Positions 24,745-34,085 are shown, counted from the stretch's first letter. The stretch is 64,000 nt of DNA from Pleomorphomonas oryzae DSM 16300 (GCF_000422965.1 NZ_AUHB01000010.1:119915-183914), one strand, 5' to 3'. Numbers and translations are program-made. Notes: a model not told the origin generated them from the letters alone.

Positions 24745-26751
24745 CTATTGGGGACGGGCCAACAGAACTCGCCCGTCCCATTCGGCATCGATTGGCGCAT
24801 CGGCCCGCAACGGCAGGCTGCCGCCGAGAGCCTGCACCAGCGCCTGCCTCGGCGCATTGAGATCCGGCTGGGTCGAAACGAACGTGCCGAGCGACAGAGG
24901 ATGAAGGAGACGCTCTTCCACCACCGAACCCGTCCAGAGCGGCGTTGCGTCGGCCAGCTCCTTGTCGGTTGCCCAAAGTCGAAGGACGAGCCGCGATGTA
25001 ACGGGCGCCTCCGAGAGGCGAACCAATGTGAGAGCCGGAAGCCGCCCGCTGTCAAAAAGAGGGATTACCGGGAGAGCGGCGGCGTCTGAAGAGGAGTTCA
25101 GCCAGATTGCAGCACTCGTCAGAGACCAATCGGCGGCAGACTTCCATCCCTGTTGCTGCAAGATAGCCTGCAAGGCGCCAAGGCTGCCCGCCCACTGGAC
25201 CGTCAATGGTTCTTCCTCCTCGCCCGTGAGATCAACCCGCCAAATGGGAAGCGTCTGCCAACCCGTGGCCTCCCAATCGGCAACGATCTCAGGCTTCACC
25301 TCACGAACCGCATAACGCTGAACATCGACGGCATGGCTTTGAAAAATGTTGGCTCCTCCGGCAAGGATGAGCCCGGCACAAGCCGCGACCAGTAGGGACG
25401 GCGAGCCTATTCGTTCGGCCGGCCGGCGCAGATAGAAAAGTCCCAGCAGCATCAGCCAGGCCGACCCGAACGCGGCTCCACCGACCACATCGGAAAACCA
25501 GTGCGCGCCGAGATAGAGACGTGAAAAAGCGATGAGGACAATCAGCGTGGCGCCCCCGAGGGCAACCGGCACCTGCAGAGCCGGACGCAGCCCACGGGCA
25601 ATCAGGAATGTCAGGAAGCCATAGAGCACCAGATTCGTCGTGCTGTGACCGCTTGGGAAGGAAAAGGCGCTCCAGCCCGAATAAAGCAGCTCGTCGGGTC
25701 TCGCCCTGTGCAGCGTGACTTTGATTACCGTGTTGAGCGCCGACGCCCCGGCGACGGCCACCAGCCAGAACGCCGCCGTGCGCCAGGCGCGCTCCCAGGC
25801 GAGCCACAGGAATACGATGGCCGTCATCGCCACCACGACCTTGGTGTCGCCGAGCTCGGTGATGCCGATCATCAGGGTGTCGGTGACCGGCGAGCGCAAG
25901 TCCTGCAGCGCGGTGTAGATGGCACGATCGGCAACGACCAGCGGCTCGCTATTGGCGACATCCTCGAGAATACCGAGGAACACCGTGGCGGCGCCCGCCA
26001 GAGCCGCCAGCATCAGGGCGACGATCCGCGCTTCCGAACGCTCCGGGTCGAGCAGGCTTGCGACGACGCGGCCGAACCGGCTGTCACGGCCCTCAGCCCA
26101 ACTGCGGACATGGGCGATCGCGGCGCCTAGCAAAGGGACTGCCCGCCTCACCGCCCAGCCCACCAGACGCCAGACGACCCAGCCCGTCGCGATGACGATC
26201 ACCAGCAGGATCGCCACCGGTTTTGCCGCTTTCCCCAGCGCGCGGAAGCTGGCACCAAACAGAACGGCCGGAAGAATATGCGCCGGTGCCCAGACCAGGG
26301 CCGAGGCAACGTTGACGGCATAGAAGCGCCACACCGGCAGTCCGAGCATGCCAGCGAGAAGCGGCACGAAAGCGCGGACCCCCGGGACGAACCGGGCGAT
26401 GAACACGCTCTTATCGCCGTGCTTCTTGAAGAAGGCCTCGCTCCGCTCGATCAGCTCCGGGTATCGGTTGAGCGGCCAGCGCCCGAGGATCGCTCGGTGA
26501 TACCTGTGGCCGAGCCAGAAGGAGAGGCCATCGCCGACGATCGCCCCTGCGGTCGCGGATATCAGCAGCGGCCACAGCTTCACGACGCCACTTGGGACGA
26601 GCGCGCCAAGGGCGAGGATCACCGCCGTACCCGGAACAACCACGCCGATCAATGGGATCGACTCGGAAAAGGCGAGCAGGAACACCGCGAGATAGGCGAT
26701 GAGCGAATGGGCGCTGAGCCAGTCGGTTACCGATGAGATCAGAGATTCCAA
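24745..26751 (-). CDS. Three-part membrane protein: DedA + PAP2 phosphatase + LssY-type C-terminal domain
   Basis: 668 residues. Residues 1-210 are a DedA/SNARE-associated domain (SESIPLIGVVVPGTAVILALG, then FIARFVPGVRAFVPLLAGM with its family F-x-R-F-x-P-G-x-R). Residues about 265-440 form a PAP2 phosphatase with all three motifs: KVTLHRARP, SFPSGHSTTN and SRLYLGAHWFSDV. The final 200 residues (from about 470) resemble the LssY C-terminal domain, ending in WDGRVLLARP. DedA proteins flip or transport phospholipid carriers and PAP2 enzymes remove phosphate from lipid phosphates, so a lipid-carrier recycling or lipid-remodelling role at the inner membrane is reasonable (inference). Confidence 0.88.
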   Translation of the reverse strand: MESLISSVTDWLSAHSLIAYLAVFLLAFSESIPLIGVVVPGTAVILALGALVPSGVVKLWPLLISATAGAIVGDGLSFWLGHRYHRAILGRWPLNRYPELIERSEAFFKKHGDKSVFIARFVPGVRAFVPLLAGMLGLPVWRFYAVNVASALVWAPAHILPAVLFGASFRALGKAAKPVAILLVIVIATGWVVWRLVGWAVRRAVPLLGAAIAHVRSWAEGRDSRFGRVVASLLDPERSEARIVALMLAALAGAATVFLGILEDVANSEPLVVADRAIYTALQDLRSPVTDTLMIGITELGDTKVVVAMTAIVFLWLAWERAWRTAAFWLVAVAGASALNTVIKVTLHRARPDELLYSGWSAFSFPSGHSTTNLVLYGFLTFLIARGLRPALQVPVALGGATLIVLIAFSRLYLGAHWFSDVVGGAAFGSAWLMLLGLFYLRRPAERIGSPSLLVAACAGLILAGGANIFQSHAVDVQRYAVREVKPEIVADWEATGWQTLPIWRVDLTGEEEEPLTVQWAGSLGALQAILQQQGWKSAADWSLTSAAIWLNSSSDAAALPVIPLFDSGRLPALTLVRLSEAPVTSRLVLRLWATDKELADATPLWTGSVVEERLLHPLSLGTFVSTQPDLNAPRQALVQALGGSLPLRADAPIDAEWDGRVLLARPQ

Positions 26752-26854
26752 GTCTACTGTCCTAGAGGATGCTGGTCATCAGACGGTCGGCTCTGGTGCC
26801 CTCACGTTACACCCAGCGAACGAAGAACGCGGCGACAATCCCTGCCGCCCCCCG

Positions 26855-27940
26855 TCACGTCATCACCGCCGGCACCGGGCGGCGCAGTGAATATGGCATC
26901 TGTGGACCATGACCAAATCGCATGACGATGTCGGGACGCAGACCCGGCTCGCCGACCAGAGATGCCAGTTCGGGGCGAAGGCGCGCCACCTCGACGGGTT
27001 GGTTGATGAACGCGTGCTTGAGCCCGAGCATTGTCGCGGTAAGGGCGAAGCGCTGGCAGGCCCGGCCCACCCTGATCCAACTCTGGATATCCGCGCGCTC
27101 GGCGAGAAAGATGGCGATTCCGGACGAGGAATCGATCTGCTTGGCATATTTGTCGTTTTCGCCGGAGGCCGTGAAAAACGCATCGAAGGCAAGTCGACCC
27201 GCGAAGTCCGGAAGGGTGGGGTTGCCACTTGCCGGCGCGTAGAGGCCGTCTCCTGTCGCCATCGCGCTACGTGGATTGAAGCGCAGCCACGTCTTGATCT
27301 CGGCCCGAAAGGCCGGATCTTGCATTTGCACTTCGTTGCCGGCGACCACCAGGTCGCGGATCTGATTGATGCGCGCTCGTTCCTCGATGATGATCAGCCG
27401 CACGCCATCGGTCTCGGCAGCCTGGCGCAGGGTGTCGAGATCGGACGCCGGGACGGGCTGCCCGTCGTAGAGCGCGCGGGTGGTCTGGCGCTGGGCAATC
27501 GCCTGCAGCAGCGGATCGGGCTGCGGCGTGCCGAGCCCATAACTGTAACGCAGGCTGCCGTCCGGATTGCTTTCCAGCACGCCATGCACGCCGATCGCGG
27601 CCCCTGCAATGACCAGATTCTCAGCCGCGCACCCCAGACTGAGGAACAGATGATGGTTGTCCGGATCGACCACCGGCGTGGCCCGAGACAGATCGGGCAG
27701 GATATTGATCGCTGTCTCGGCGACCTGAAACCGCCACGGCTGCGTGTTGTGGCTGTTGGCGGCGAGCGTCGCCAAGCGAATGAGTTCGGGGACAGCGAAA
27801 TCGATGGGAATTGAGCGCAAAATAGTACTATAGCGCCCATAAGCTCCAGACGAACCGGTCGCCGCGTGCAGCCCCGCACCTCCGGCACCGACCAGCACGG
27901 CGAGTCCACCAAACCCCATGAGCAGGGACCGTCTGTGCAT
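26855..27940 (-). CDS. Acg-type nitroreductase-like flavoprotein with possible Tat signal
   Basis: 361 residues. The start MHRRSLLMGFGGLAVLVGAGGAG has twin arginines followed by a hydrophobic stretch, suggesting Tat export or membrane anchoring. The body carries nitroreductase-fold features of the Acg group: LATLAANSHNTQPWRFQV, SLGCAAENLVIAGAAIG, RQTTRALYDG, and near the end LGLKHAFINQPVEV. Acg proteins of mycobacteria bind FMN but often lack reductase activity and may sequester flavin. Cofactor and reaction here are inferred from family. Monocistronic as far as can be seen. Confidence 0.82.
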   Translation of the reverse strand: MHRRSLLMGFGGLAVLVGAGGAGLHAATGSSGAYGRYSTILRSIPIDFAVPELIRLATLAANSHNTQPWRFQVAETAINILPDLSRATPVVDPDNHHLFLSLGCAAENLVIAGAAIGVHGVLESNPDGSLRYSYGLGTPQPDPLLQAIAQRQTTRALYDGQPVPASDLDTLRQAAETDGVRLIIIEERARINQIRDLVVAGNEVQMQDPAFRAEIKTWLRFNPRSAMATGDGLYAPASGNPTLPDFAGRLAFDAFFTASGENDKYAKQIDSSSGIAIFLAERADIQSWIRVGRACQRFALTATMLGLKHAFINQPVEVARLRPELASLVGEPGLRPDIVMRFGHGPQMPYSLRRPVPAVMT

Positions 27941-28316
27941 CTTCTGATCTCCGGATAGCTGAATCCGGCTGTTGGATGAGTTTTACTTGATCTGAAAGAC
28001 CAAACAGCTCACCCCACACCGAACGGGCCAAGCTGTATCACCAGTTCATGGCGGAAGATCAGCACGCTCGGCGGAAATAGGAAAATCGGCCACTTTCCAG
28101 TCATCAATAGCAGGGCCGATCCGTTGTGTTGAAATGTCGGCGAGACCGGGACTAGTTTGCAGGAGACTTGTATGTCCAACGGGGAACCAAACGGAGCCGA
28201 TAATAGACAGAGCTTTTCCAGTGAATCTGATTTCACCAAAAAAGCTCTGGATTAAACATTGCAATTCAGGCAGCCCTGCGCGCTGGACATCGCCAACGCG
28301 CAGGGCTTTCCCGATC
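27941..28316. other. Intergenic region between Acg-type gene and chemoreceptor gene
   Basis: A 376-base gap with lower G+C than its surroundings in 27960-28260. No supported gene is present; short open frames there lack ribosome sites and family resemblance. It contains the promoter side of the Acg-type gene and, at 28272-28307, a GC-rich hairpin just after the chemoreceptor stop. Confidence 0.45.
28272..28307 (-). terminator. Hairpin after the chemoreceptor gene, probable terminator
   Basis: Perfect 11-bp arms AGCCCTGCGCG / CGCGCAGGGCT with a 14-base loop lie 10 bases beyond the chemoreceptor stop. No T run follows on the minus strand, so termination would be weak or Rho-assisted. Confidence 0.5.
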
Positions 28317-30407
28317 TTACGCGGCGCGGATCGAGCCGAGGAAGTTGGTCAGTTCGTGCCGGAGGCGCTCGGCATTCTTGCTGAGCTCGGAGGCCGAGGC
28401 CAGCACCTGCGTCGCCGCGCTGCTCGATTCGCTGGCGGCCATGGTGACGGAGGTAATGCTTTCCGACACCGTTCCCGTGCCGATCGAGGCTTCCTGAACG
28501 TTGCGGGCGATCTCCTCGGTGGCAGCATTCTGCCCATCCACCGCGCCGGTGATCGACTTGGCGATGTCGTTCATCGTCTCGATGGTGGTGCCGATGCCAT
28601 GGATGGCCTCGGCCGCCTCGGACGTGGCCGACTGGATGGCGCCGATCTGGGCGCCGATCTCGGCCGTCGCCTTGGCGGTCTGGTCGGCGAGCTGCTTCAC
28701 TTCGGCGGCAACGACGGCGAAGCCCTTGCCGGCCTCGCCGGCGCGAGCCGCCTCGATGGTGGCATTGAGCGCCAGAAGGTTGGTCTGCCCGGCGATGTTG
28801 TTGATCAGCTCGACGACAGCGCCGATCTTCTCGGCGGCAGCGGCGAGCCCCTTGACCTTTTCATTGGTGCTCTCGGCCTCGACCACCGCCTTGGAGGCGA
28901 TCTCGGACGACTTCTCCACCTGGCGGGCGATCTCCGCCACCGATGACGACAGTTCCTCGGTCGCCGACGCCACGGAGGCGACGTTGGCCGAGGCCTGCTC
29001 GGCAGCGGCGGCCACCGAGGCCGACTGGTTCTGCGTGGAGTCGGCGAGCGACGTCAGCGACTTGGCAGACAGCTGCAGCTCCGTGGACGCCGAGGCGACC
29101 ATCGTCACGATGTCGCCGACCGCGTCGTCGAAGCGCTGGGCCAGATCGTTCATGTCGGCGGCCCGGCGTTCGCGGTCGACGCGCTCCTGGTCGGCCCGTT
29201 CGGCGCGCAGCCGCTCGGTCTCCAGCATGTTGTCGCGGAATACCGCCATGGTCTTGCCGAGGGCGCCGATCTCGTCGCCACGCTCCACATAGGGCGCTTC
29301 GATCGAGAACTGGCCGTGGGCCAGCGCCATCATACGCTCGCCGATGACGCTGAGCGGATGGATGATGCGCCGTTGCACCACCATGGCGATCAGGATGGCC
29401 AGCGCCAAGGCGCCGGCGAACAGGCCAAGCTGCGTCCACAGCGACCAGGTGGCCTGACTGTTTGCATCCACGGCCTTGGCTTGGGCGATGGCCAGCGCGG
29501 CATTGGCGACATTGAGCAGGGCCGTCAGTCGCGGTGCGTTGTAGGTGCTCCAGCCAAGGGTATCGGTGTCGGGTTTCTGTCCGCCGATCACCGTCTTGAG
29601 CAGCGCCGTCTGTTTCTCGATGGCGCCGGAGCTGAAGTAATCGCGGTCGGCGGCGGCCATCGCCTCGGCGAAAGCCGGCGGCAGATCGACGCCTGAGGAC
29701 ATGTCCTTGATGGTCTTCCAGGCGACCTGAGCGGAGGCCATGTTGTTGAGATAGGATTCCAGCCCGTTCTCCGGCACGCCGATCGGGCCGAGCGCATTGG
29801 CCGTCAGGCCGGACGCCTCGCCGGCCGTGTTGCGCATCACCCAGCCAAGCGCCTTGATGTCGAGCAGCCGGTCGATCAGGCCATCGGCCAGACGCACTTC
29901 TTCGGCGATCTTGGCGGACGCCGACGACAACTGGTCGATCATCGCCGTCGAAGCCTTGGTATAGTCGTCGGCCAGCGACGCCTGCCGGCTAGCCTTGTCC
30001 TGCTTGAAGGCTTCTTCGGTCTTGGCCTGCAGCGCCTTGAGGGTGTCGGCCTTCTCGCGCAGCGACTTGGCGAGCTGCGCACCATCGGGCAGATCGGCCG
30101 CCTCCAGCGTGGCGATCGCCGCCTCGATGGCCGGCATCTCGATACCGCGCGCATCGGAAACTTGCTTGACGTAGCCCTCAAGCCCCTGATCGGCCTTGAT
30201 GGCTCGGCCCGTGCTGCTGCGGTCAATGCGCAGGTTCGGCAAGGCCTGGAACATCTGCAGCGAGGCCCGAGCAACCGTTTCGATACGGGCCGCCGTCCGG
30301 GCATTCTGCCAGGAGGTCCAGGCGCCGAACCCCAACTGGAATAAGATGCCGGCGACCAGCACGGCGATGGTTATTCTCAGGGTCAAGCTTACGGTCAGAC
30401 GGTTCAT
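28317..30407 (-). CDS. Methyl-accepting chemotaxis protein (transmembrane)
   Basis: 696 residues. TM1 is near residues 10-32 (ITIAVLVAGILFQLGFGAW), followed by a periplasmic helical sensor of nearly 290 residues. TM2 lies near 322-344 (LGLFAGALALAILIAMVV), with a HAMP domain to about 398. The signalling domain carries the hairpin tip GQTNLLALNATIEAARAGEAG near 540-560 and KGFAVVAAEVKQLADQT. No obvious C-terminal CheR-tethering pentapeptide (it ends FLGSIRAA). The ligand is unknown; the sensor is helical rather than PAS/Cache-like by eye. It sits 161 bases downstream of the REC/HD-GYP pair on the same strand. Confidence 0.92.
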   Translation of the reverse strand: MNRLTVSLTLRITIAVLVAGILFQLGFGAWTSWQNARTAARIETVARASLQMFQALPNLRIDRSSTGRAIKADQGLEGYVKQVSDARGIEMPAIEAAIATLEAADLPDGAQLAKSLREKADTLKALQAKTEEAFKQDKASRQASLADDYTKASTAMIDQLSSASAKIAEEVRLADGLIDRLLDIKALGWVMRNTAGEASGLTANALGPIGVPENGLESYLNNMASAQVAWKTIKDMSSGVDLPPAFAEAMAAADRDYFSSGAIEKQTALLKTVIGGQKPDTDTLGWSTYNAPRLTALLNVANAALAIAQAKAVDANSQATWSLWTQLGLFAGALALAILIAMVVQRRIIHPLSVIGERMMALAHGQFSIEAPYVERGDEIGALGKTMAVFRDNMLETERLRAERADQERVDRERRAADMNDLAQRFDDAVGDIVTMVASASTELQLSAKSLTSLADSTQNQSASVAAAAEQASANVASVASATEELSSSVAEIARQVEKSSEIASKAVVEAESTNEKVKGLAAAAEKIGAVVELINNIAGQTNLLALNATIEAARAGEAGKGFAVVAAEVKQLADQTAKATAEIGAQIGAIQSATSEAAEAIHGIGTTIETMNDIAKSITGAVDGQNAATEEIARNVQEASIGTGTVSESITSVTMAASESSSAATQVLASASELSKNAERLRHELTNFLGSIRAA

Positions 30408-30568
30408 GTGAGCCTCTCGATGAAGACGCTTAACGCTATCAACAATTTATAGAGGAATACTTAATTCGACCTCGATAAATATCGCCCTGTCATCTTTAAC
30501 GAGCGTAGCTTGCGCGAGACTCTTGTTCTGCTGTGACCGGCAGCAAGATCTGGGCGTAGAAATACCGA

Positions 30569-31393
30569 TTAAGGCACGTAAAAGACGTCGGTCTCGGGAT
30601 CCTCGAATGCCTCTGTCTCCCGGCCAGAGACAAATTCCGTTTCTGCCACGCTGTAGAGACTATGCAGAACTTCATCGACGTCCTTGGCGTAGAACGGCTT
30701 CTTCAGGAAGAACTCTACGCCGATGTGCGCGGCCGCACGGCGAATCGCCTCGTCGTTCTTGCCGGACATCAGCACGACGTGGGCATCGCCCGAGGAGTAG
30801 AGAATCTCCCCCGCGGCTTCGAGCCCGTCGATGCCCGGCATTTCCACGTCAATAAAGGCGAGATCGAACCGGCCGTCGCGGAACAGGCGGATGGCGTCGG
30901 CGCCGTTGGCAGCTTCCTCGACGGCAAGCTTGAATCGGCTGTGCTCGATGATGCGTTTGACCACCGTGCGAACGGTGGCGCTGTCATCGACGATCAGCAC
31001 GCGGCGCGACTGAACCATCTTGATGACGCGCAGCAGCATCATGGCCACTTTTTCCTTGTCGAACGGCTTGGCCAGCAGGGCATAGGCACCGCGCGCCTTC
31101 AGTGCCGCCAAGGTGGCCGGTCGCATGTCGGTGGAGATGGACACCACGATCGGCGGACGGCGACCGCCGAGCACGGCATCGAACCTGTTCAGCAATTCGA
31201 TACCGTTGATGTTGGGCATGTTGAGGTCGAGGAACAGAACGTCGGGCACGCTGCGCAACAGAAACCGCCCGGCTTCCAACACGCTGGCGCATTCGAACAC
31301 ACGGCAGTCGGGCGCGATCTCCTGAATCTCCTTGCGCAGCTGCGTGCGGATGATCGCGGAATCATCGACAATGAGGGCTCTGAGGTTCAGCAT
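30569..31393 (-). CDS. Tandem receiver-domain response regulator without output domain
   Basis: 274 residues with two complete REC domains. REC1 (1-120) has Asp10-Asp11, phosphoacceptor Asp56 in LFLDLNMP and Lys109 in AKPF. REC2 (130-245) has Asp136-Asp137, Asp182 in AFIDVEMPG and Lys232 in KKPF. All phosphorylation residues are intact in both. The last 30 residues are an acidic tail with no DNA-binding or enzymatic module. It lies 12 bases after the HD-GYP gene, so it is expressed with it; a phosphate relay or sink that tunes the HD-GYP or the chemotaxis pathway is a reasonable guess. Confidence 0.9.
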   Translation of the reverse strand: MLNLRALIVDDSAIIRTQLRKEIQEIAPDCRVFECASVLEAGRFLLRSVPDVLFLDLNMPNINGIELLNRFDAVLGGRRPPIVVSISTDMRPATLAALKARGAYALLAKPFDKEKVAMMLLRVIKMVQSRRVLIVDDSATVRTVVKRIIEHSRFKLAVEEAANGADAIRLFRDGRFDLAFIDVEMPGIDGLEAAGEILYSSGDAHVVLMSGKNDEAIRRAAAHIGVEFFLKKPFYAKDVDEVLHSLYSVAETEFVSGRETEAFEDPETDVFYVP

Positions 31394-31405
31394 CGTCTCT
31401 ACCCG

Positions 31406-32545
31406 TCAGGCAGCGGTCGCAGCTCGCCCGAGGCGGCCGTCGCATTCGGCGGCCACCTTTTCGAATAACCGCACCAGGTCCGGATCGAGCTTCGTTCCGG
31501 CCATGGATTTGAGGATGGAATAGGCTTCGTCGAACGGCTTGGCCGGCTTGTAGGCCCGCTTTTCCGTCAAGGCGGCGAAGATGTCGCAGATGGTGATGAT
31601 GCGGGTGATGTCGTCGATCTGTGGCGCCGTGATGCCGTTCGGATAGCCGCTGCCGTCGAGATACTCATGATGGTCGCGCGCCACCCGGGCGATTTCGCCG
31701 CAGGTGTGCTCGTCGCGGATGAGGATGTCGTGGCTGTGGAGGACATGCCGCTGCATGATCTCCCATTCGGCCGGGTCGAGGCGGCCGGGCTTGTCGAGGA
31801 TTTCCAAGGGGATCATCGCCTTGCCCACGTCGTGGAAAAAAGCCGCGTCGAACAGCCGCCCGGTCTGCTGGTTGCCGGCGCCCAGCACCCGGGCGAAGGC
31901 CAGCGTATAGCCCGAAACGAGCGAACAATGCTGGGCGGTGCCGTCGTGGTAATTCTGGATCAGCTCGATCCACACCGACATCGGCGACTGACCGATCAGC
32001 GCGCTCATCGCCCGCCGCTGCTGATGGGACTCCGCGAGCTTGGGGGCCACCGGATCGGCCCGGAGCCGGCTGAACAGGTCGACCACCGTGTTGGCGATTT
32101 CAGTCGACATCGACGCCCGCATCGCCGCGGTCTTCGACGCCTGATAGACGGCGTTGGGATCGACCTGGGCAATCAGGCCGACCAGGCTTTTCACCGTCTG
32201 GTCGGTGGTGACGTTGATGAAGGAAAAGCCCGCCTGTTCGAACAGCGCGAAGCTCTCGGGGTCCATATGGCTGAGGAACAGGATCGTCCGGTCCCGTTGA
32301 GCGCCGACCAGCCTGGAAAGATGGGTCGGCGTGTGCAGCTCAGGGCGATAGCGCCCTGTGACGGCCAGAATATCCTGCTTTTCCGCCGTGGCGGCCTCCT
32401 CGGCCGGCAGCGCCGCCCTGTCGGCGGTAAAGCCCTGCGACAAAAGACCTTGCAGGCAGGTGTCCGCCTCACCACCAAGCTCGCCGAGGAGGTGAACGCC
32501 GATCCGAGGTAGGGCCATCTGACTTTTTGCCGTATCCGCCCCCAT
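31406..32545 (-). CDS. HD-GYP domain protein, predicted cyclic-di-GMP phosphodiesterase
   Basis: 379 residues. The C-terminal half is an HD-GYP domain with His238-Asp239 (FFHDVGK) and HHEYLDGSGYPNG (His292, His293, Glu294, GYP at 300-302), the residues needed for the di-iron site and c-di-GMP recognition. Residues 1-150 look like a degenerate receiver or other alpha/beta sensor (ILFLSHMDPESFALFEQAGF) without a clear phosphoacceptor. The start at 32545 excludes an upstream extension of poor composition. Predicted to hydrolyse c-di-GMP in the cytosol. First gene of the HD-GYP/tandem-REC pair. Confidence 0.87.
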   Translation of the reverse strand: MGADTAKSQMALPRIGVHLLGELGGEADTCLQGLLSQGFTADRAALPAEEAATAEKQDILAVTGRYRPELHTPTHLSRLVGAQRDRTILFLSHMDPESFALFEQAGFSFINVTTDQTVKSLVGLIAQVDPNAVYQASKTAAMRASMSTEIANTVVDLFSRLRADPVAPKLAESHQQRRAMSALIGQSPMSVWIELIQNYHDGTAQHCSLVSGYTLAFARVLGAGNQQTGRLFDAAFFHDVGKAMIPLEILDKPGRLDPAEWEIMQRHVLHSHDILIRDEHTCGEIARVARDHHEYLDGSGYPNGITAPQIDDITRIITICDIFAALTEKRAYKPAKPFDEAYSILKSMAGTKLDPDLVRLFEKVAAECDGRLGRAATAA

Positions 32546-32993
32546 CGTTCTGTTGTGGCCTGGTCGAGCCGTGCCCTCACAGCCTTTTGAGACGCGACGA
32601 GCGTTTCTCCATGACCGAAACCGAGTGTTGCCAAGCCCTTGCCTGCCTCGACGATCCGCAGGGCGACTGCCAGGTCGGCAGCAACGGCCCCTGTCCTTCG
32701 CGGCACGGCGGACGGCCCAACTGTGCCCTTCAACCTGTGAAGCGGCCAGGGAGGTGATCACCGGAGATGATCGCCAAGCGAAAGCATTCCCGCCTTGATG
32801 GGAAAAGTCGCCTCCTCCATCAACGCGTTCTAATCTATGCACATTGAGAAATTATTACTCGGATCTCGTAGAACCCGTTAATTCAGTTGAGAGTTTTCCA
32901 TTTGGCGACTTCGAAATGCCAACCCGTTGATCGGTCTACGGTTTGCAACGGTCACTCAACTGGACCGATAGCCCAACGGGACGGCCTGAATCG
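32546..32993. other. Intergenic region upstream of HD-GYP gene
   Basis: A 448-base stretch. It contains the HD-GYP promoter region, one candidate small cysteine-rich ORF (32611-32757) and an A+T-richer segment at 32820-32960 without recognisable features. No terminator was seen for rlmJ. Confidence 0.4.
32611..32757 (+). CDS. Candidate small cysteine-rich ORF
   Basis: A possible 48-residue protein starting MTETECCQALACLDD, with six cysteines, divergent from the HD-GYP gene. Codon usage is GC-rich in third positions like its neighbours. No good ribosome site is visible (only a distant ACGAG), and I recognise no family. It is reported as a possibility only; chance open frames of this size are frequent in GC-rich DNA. 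Confidence 0.2.
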   Translation: MTETECCQALACLDDPQGDCQVGSNGPCPSRHGGRPNCALQPVKRPGR

Positions 32994-33845
32994 TCAACCG
33001 TCCTCGGCGAGCCGCAGAACCCGGCCGCCGGCGTCGCTATCTTCGGCGAGCAGGCGGGTCAGTTCCGGCAGAATGGCTTCGGTCTCGTCGGCCAGCGTAT
33101 ACGGCGGATTGGCGATCAGCACGCCGGCGCCGCTGAGCGGTCCGTCGCCCCCCGGTTCGCGGATCCACTGCTCGATGGCAATCAGGCGCGGATAACCCAC
33201 CTTGGCCGCTTCTTGCAGGAAGGCGTCGACGGCGGCGACATCCTTGATCGGATACCAGATCATCAGGCAGCCGGTGGCAAAGCGCTTGTAGGCATCCTGC
33301 ACGGCCCGCAGCAGGCGGTCGAACTCGCCGGCCTCCTCGAAGGGCGGATCGACGATGACGAGGCCGCGCCGTTCGTGCGGCGGCAACTGGGCGCGCACGG
33401 TGATGTAGCCGTCTTCCGAACTGAGGCGCACCCGCCGGTCGCCGGCATAGAGCGCGGCGAGCGTCGCCGCGTCCTGCGGATGCAGCTCATTGAAATGATA
33501 GCGATCCTGCAGGCGGCCAAGCGCCGTGGCGATGGCCGGCGAGCCAGGATAGAGGAGAAGATCGTCGCCGCCGTTGACGGCGCGCAGCGCCGTGAGCCAG
33601 GGCGCCAGCCAGTCGCTGAGCGCCGGCGACAACCGCGCCGCTCTGATACGACCGACACCGCCCTGCCATTCGCCTGTTTTCAGCGCCTCGTCAGCGGCAA
33701 GGTCGTAGAGCCCGATGCCGGCGTGGCTGTCGATGACGCGATAGCCGGAATCCTTGCGGGCGAGGTAGGCGAGGATGCGCGCGAGCACGGCGTGCTTCAG
33801 CACGTCGGCAAAGTTTCCGGCATGAAAGGCGTGACGATAGTTCAT
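32994..33845 (-). CDS. rlmJ: 23S rRNA (adenine(2030)-N6)-methyltransferase
   Basis: 283 residues. The start MNYRHAFHAGNFADVLKHAVL is the family signature. SAM-binding features include VIDSHAGIGLYDL, and the N6-adenine catalytic motif is V-D-P-P-F-E. GLVIVDPPFEEAGEFDRLL and GCLMIWYPIKD are typical. RlmJ methylates A2030 of 23S rRNA (E. coli numbering) before ribosome assembly is complete. The start at 33845 is set by the signature; upstream residues do not fit. Single gene. Confidence 0.93.
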   Translation of the reverse strand: MNYRHAFHAGNFADVLKHAVLARILAYLARKDSGYRVIDSHAGIGLYDLAADEALKTGEWQGGVGRIRAARLSPALSDWLAPWLTALRAVNGGDDLLLYPGSPAIATALGRLQDRYHFNELHPQDAATLAALYAGDRRVRLSSEDGYITVRAQLPPHERRGLVIVDPPFEEAGEFDRLLRAVQDAYKRFATGCLMIWYPIKDVAAVDAFLQEAAKVGYPRLIAIEQWIREPGGDGPLSGAGVLIANPPYTLADETEAILPELTRLLAEDSDAGGRVLRLAEDG

Positions 33846-34025
33846 GGCGCGAGAGCTAGAACATCGGCCTATTCGACGGCAAGGAAATTCTCCATTGCCG
33901 CATGGATGCCGCATGGCTGCCCTAACTGCAACCCAAGTTCGCGGTCGAACGTTGAGTCTCAGATGAACAGCCTATGAACGGCAGGTTCAGACCCCGCTCA
34001 AGGGAACGATGCGATAAGCACGATC

Positions 34026-34085
34026 ACAGGAAGCCCGTCGGCTTGGCCGACAAAGACAGGAAGCCCGTCGGCCTGGCCGACAAAG
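34026..34085. repeat. Tandem duplication of a 30-bp hairpin unit in the SH3b leader
   Basis: Two adjacent 30-base copies (34026-34055, 34056-34085) differ at a single base. Each contains the hairpin GTCGGC-TTG/CTG-GCCGAC. The second copy ends directly at the AGGAG ribosome site (34085-34089) of the SH3b gene. If translated in the coding frame they would read KPVGLADKDR repeated, but the likely start lies downstream. Confidence 0.8.

Noticed and set aside
27942-28260. Small open frames in the gap before the chemoreceptor
   Set aside because: No ribosome sites, no recognisable composition, and overlapping frames on the same strand.
32546-32842. N-terminal extension of the HD-GYP protein
   Set aside because: The extra 99 residues are Arg/Gly-rich, lack any domain, and no ribosome site precedes them.
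34026-34085. Tandem 30-bp repeat as a CRISPR or VNTR coding repeat
   Set aside because: Only two copies with no spacer, and placed before the likely start codon; better treated as a leader duplication.
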